Origin: Pseudomonadota bacterium
GTDB taxonomy: Bacteria > Pseudomonadota > Alphaproteobacteria > UBA828 > JAPUJA01
DNA: 6,212 nt
Direction: 5' to 3'
Assembly (NCBI GenBank): GCA_027296525.1
Contig: JAPUJA010000245.1
Span: forward strand, 1-6,212
The position numbers and the translations under genes were made by a program. Positions 5,435 through 6,212 of the stretch are shown here, piece by piece; within the stretch, counting starts at the first letter, position 1, and each line of letters begins with the position of its first letter. The notes beneath the pieces are model-generated. The model made no database searches. It worked only from the letters and a program-made list of their open reading frames with translations, and was not told where the DNA came from.

Positions 5435-6212
5435 ATGTCCACCTCGCCGGTCGAGGTTCCCTATCTCGATCCTTTTGATGCCTTCGCGCCGTTCGCCCGC
5501 GAGCCCTTCGCGCTGTTCCTCGACAGCGCGCTTCGAAGCGAACGCTTCGGCCGCTATTCCTTCATCGCCGTCGATCCCTACGCGACGCTCGTGAGTCGGG
5601 AGGGGCGAATAGACTTCAATGGCGAGGCGGTCGAGGGTGATCCCTTCGCCGTTCTGGAAGGGGCGTTGGCTCGCCATTCTTTTGCCAGCGTGCCGGGTCT
5701 GCCTCCCTTCCAAGGGGGCGTGGCCGGCTATTTCGGCTTTGATCTTTGCCATCACCTCGAACGGCTGCCCCATTTGGCGGCCACGGAGCCCGACTTTCCC
5801 GACATGATGATCGGCTTCTTCGACAGCGTGATCGCCTTCGATAACCTCGAAGGGCGCGCATGGATCTTCTCCAACGGCCTTCCGGAGCGTGAGACGGCCG
5901 CGCGCGAGGCGCGCGCGAAGCTGAGGGCCGAGACGCTCGGCGAGCGCCTTCGTGGCGCCTCCAAGGCGCCGCCGGATGAGCGCCTCGAGGCGGCCGGCTG
6001 GGCGGCGCCCGTCTGGGAGCCGGGCGGCGGGCGCGCCGCTTACGAAACCGAGGTTGGACGGGTCATCGACTACATCCGCGCGGGCGATATCTTCCAGGCC
6101 AATCTCTCACGCGAGCTTCGCGCGCGCCTGCCCGGTGGATTGGAGCCTTTCACGCTCTACCGCCGGCTCCGGCGCTTGAGCCCGACGGACTTCAGCGCCT
6201 TTCTCGACACGG
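5435..6212 (+). CDS. pabB: Aminodeoxychorismate synthase component I, 3' end beyond the window
   Basis: With a glutamine amidotransferase partner, PabB turns chorismate into 4-amino-4-deoxychorismate, leading to p-aminobenzoate and folate. 259 codons are visible, open to the edge. Residues 1-190 are the N-terminal domain of the TrpE/PabB family, with FLDSALRSERFGRYSFIAVDP at its start (split: FLDSA 28-32, GRYSFI 39-44) and GGVAGYFGFD at 94-103. The chorismate-binding domain starts near 203, with YIRAGDIFQANLS at 213-225. Asn in QANLS is PabB-like; TrpE usually has a hydrophobic residue there. The catalytic PIKGT segment lies outside the window, so TrpE or an isochorismate-type synthase cannot be fully excluded. 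ATG 5435 is the first start codon in this frame after the bioA stop, with only AGG (5428-5430) as a weak RBS. It follows bioA by 39 nt, so is probably in the bio operon. Confidence 0.88.
   Translation, partial: MSTSPVEVPYLDPFDAFAPFAREPFALFLDSALRSERFGRYSFIAVDPYATLVSREGRIDFNGEAVEGDPFAVLEGALARHSFASVPGLPPFQGGVAGYFGFDLCHHLERLPHLAATEPDFPDMMIGFFDSVIAFDNLEGRAWIFSNGLPERETAAREARAKLRAETLGERLRGASKAPPDERLEAAGWAAPVWEPGGGRAAYETEVGRVIDYIRAGDIFQANLSRELRARLPGGLEPFTLYRRLRRLSPTDFSAFLDT

Overview
The window is a GC-rich (roughly two thirds G+C by eye), densely packed bacterial chromosomal segment. Codon use is strongly G/C-ending in every real gene, and the proteins look like those of an alphaproteobacterium. That assignment comes from the general look of the proteins and gene order, not from a marker gene. 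No mobile element, RNA gene, CRISPR array or foreign-looking island is visible.

Layout, left to right. A 5'-truncated plus-strand gene (1-624) encodes an enoyl-CoA hydratase/isomerase very like CaiD (crotonobetainyl-CoA hydratase). It is followed 30 nt later by a small single-domain cupin gene (655-1032). An 89-nt convergent gap holds a small hairpin and a perfect triple 13-bp tandem repeat. That repeat ends exactly against the stop codon of bioB, which is on the minus strand (2129-1122). A 136-nt divergent control region (2130-2265) separates bioB from the plus-strand run bioF (2266-3453), bioD (3450-4088), bioA (4085-5395) and the 5' part of pabB (5435 to the window end). bioF/bioD and bioD/bioA overlap by ATGA, which suggests translational coupling. 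pabB follows bioA by 39 nt.

How the genes work together. BioF condenses a pimeloyl thioester with L-alanine to give KAPA. BioA transaminates KAPA to DAPA, BioD carboxylates and closes the ureido ring to dethiobiotin, and BioB inserts sulfur to give biotin. The complete late (ring-assembly) biotin pathway is therefore present. No early pimelate-supply gene (bioC, bioH, bioG, bioW, bioI or bioZ type) is in the window. pabB (aminodeoxychorismate synthase component I, folate branch) appears to ride in the same transcript, joining two cofactor pathways. The arrangement is divergent as in E. coli, but here bioB alone is on the opposite strand and bioA is in the bioF run.

I see no evidence for a wholly new system. 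The most useful leads are the mixed BioA/BioK-like active-site signature of the aminotransferase, the bio-pabB linkage, the uncertain control of the divergent bio promoter, the 13-bp repeat beside bioB, and the cupin with one expected metal-binding His missing.
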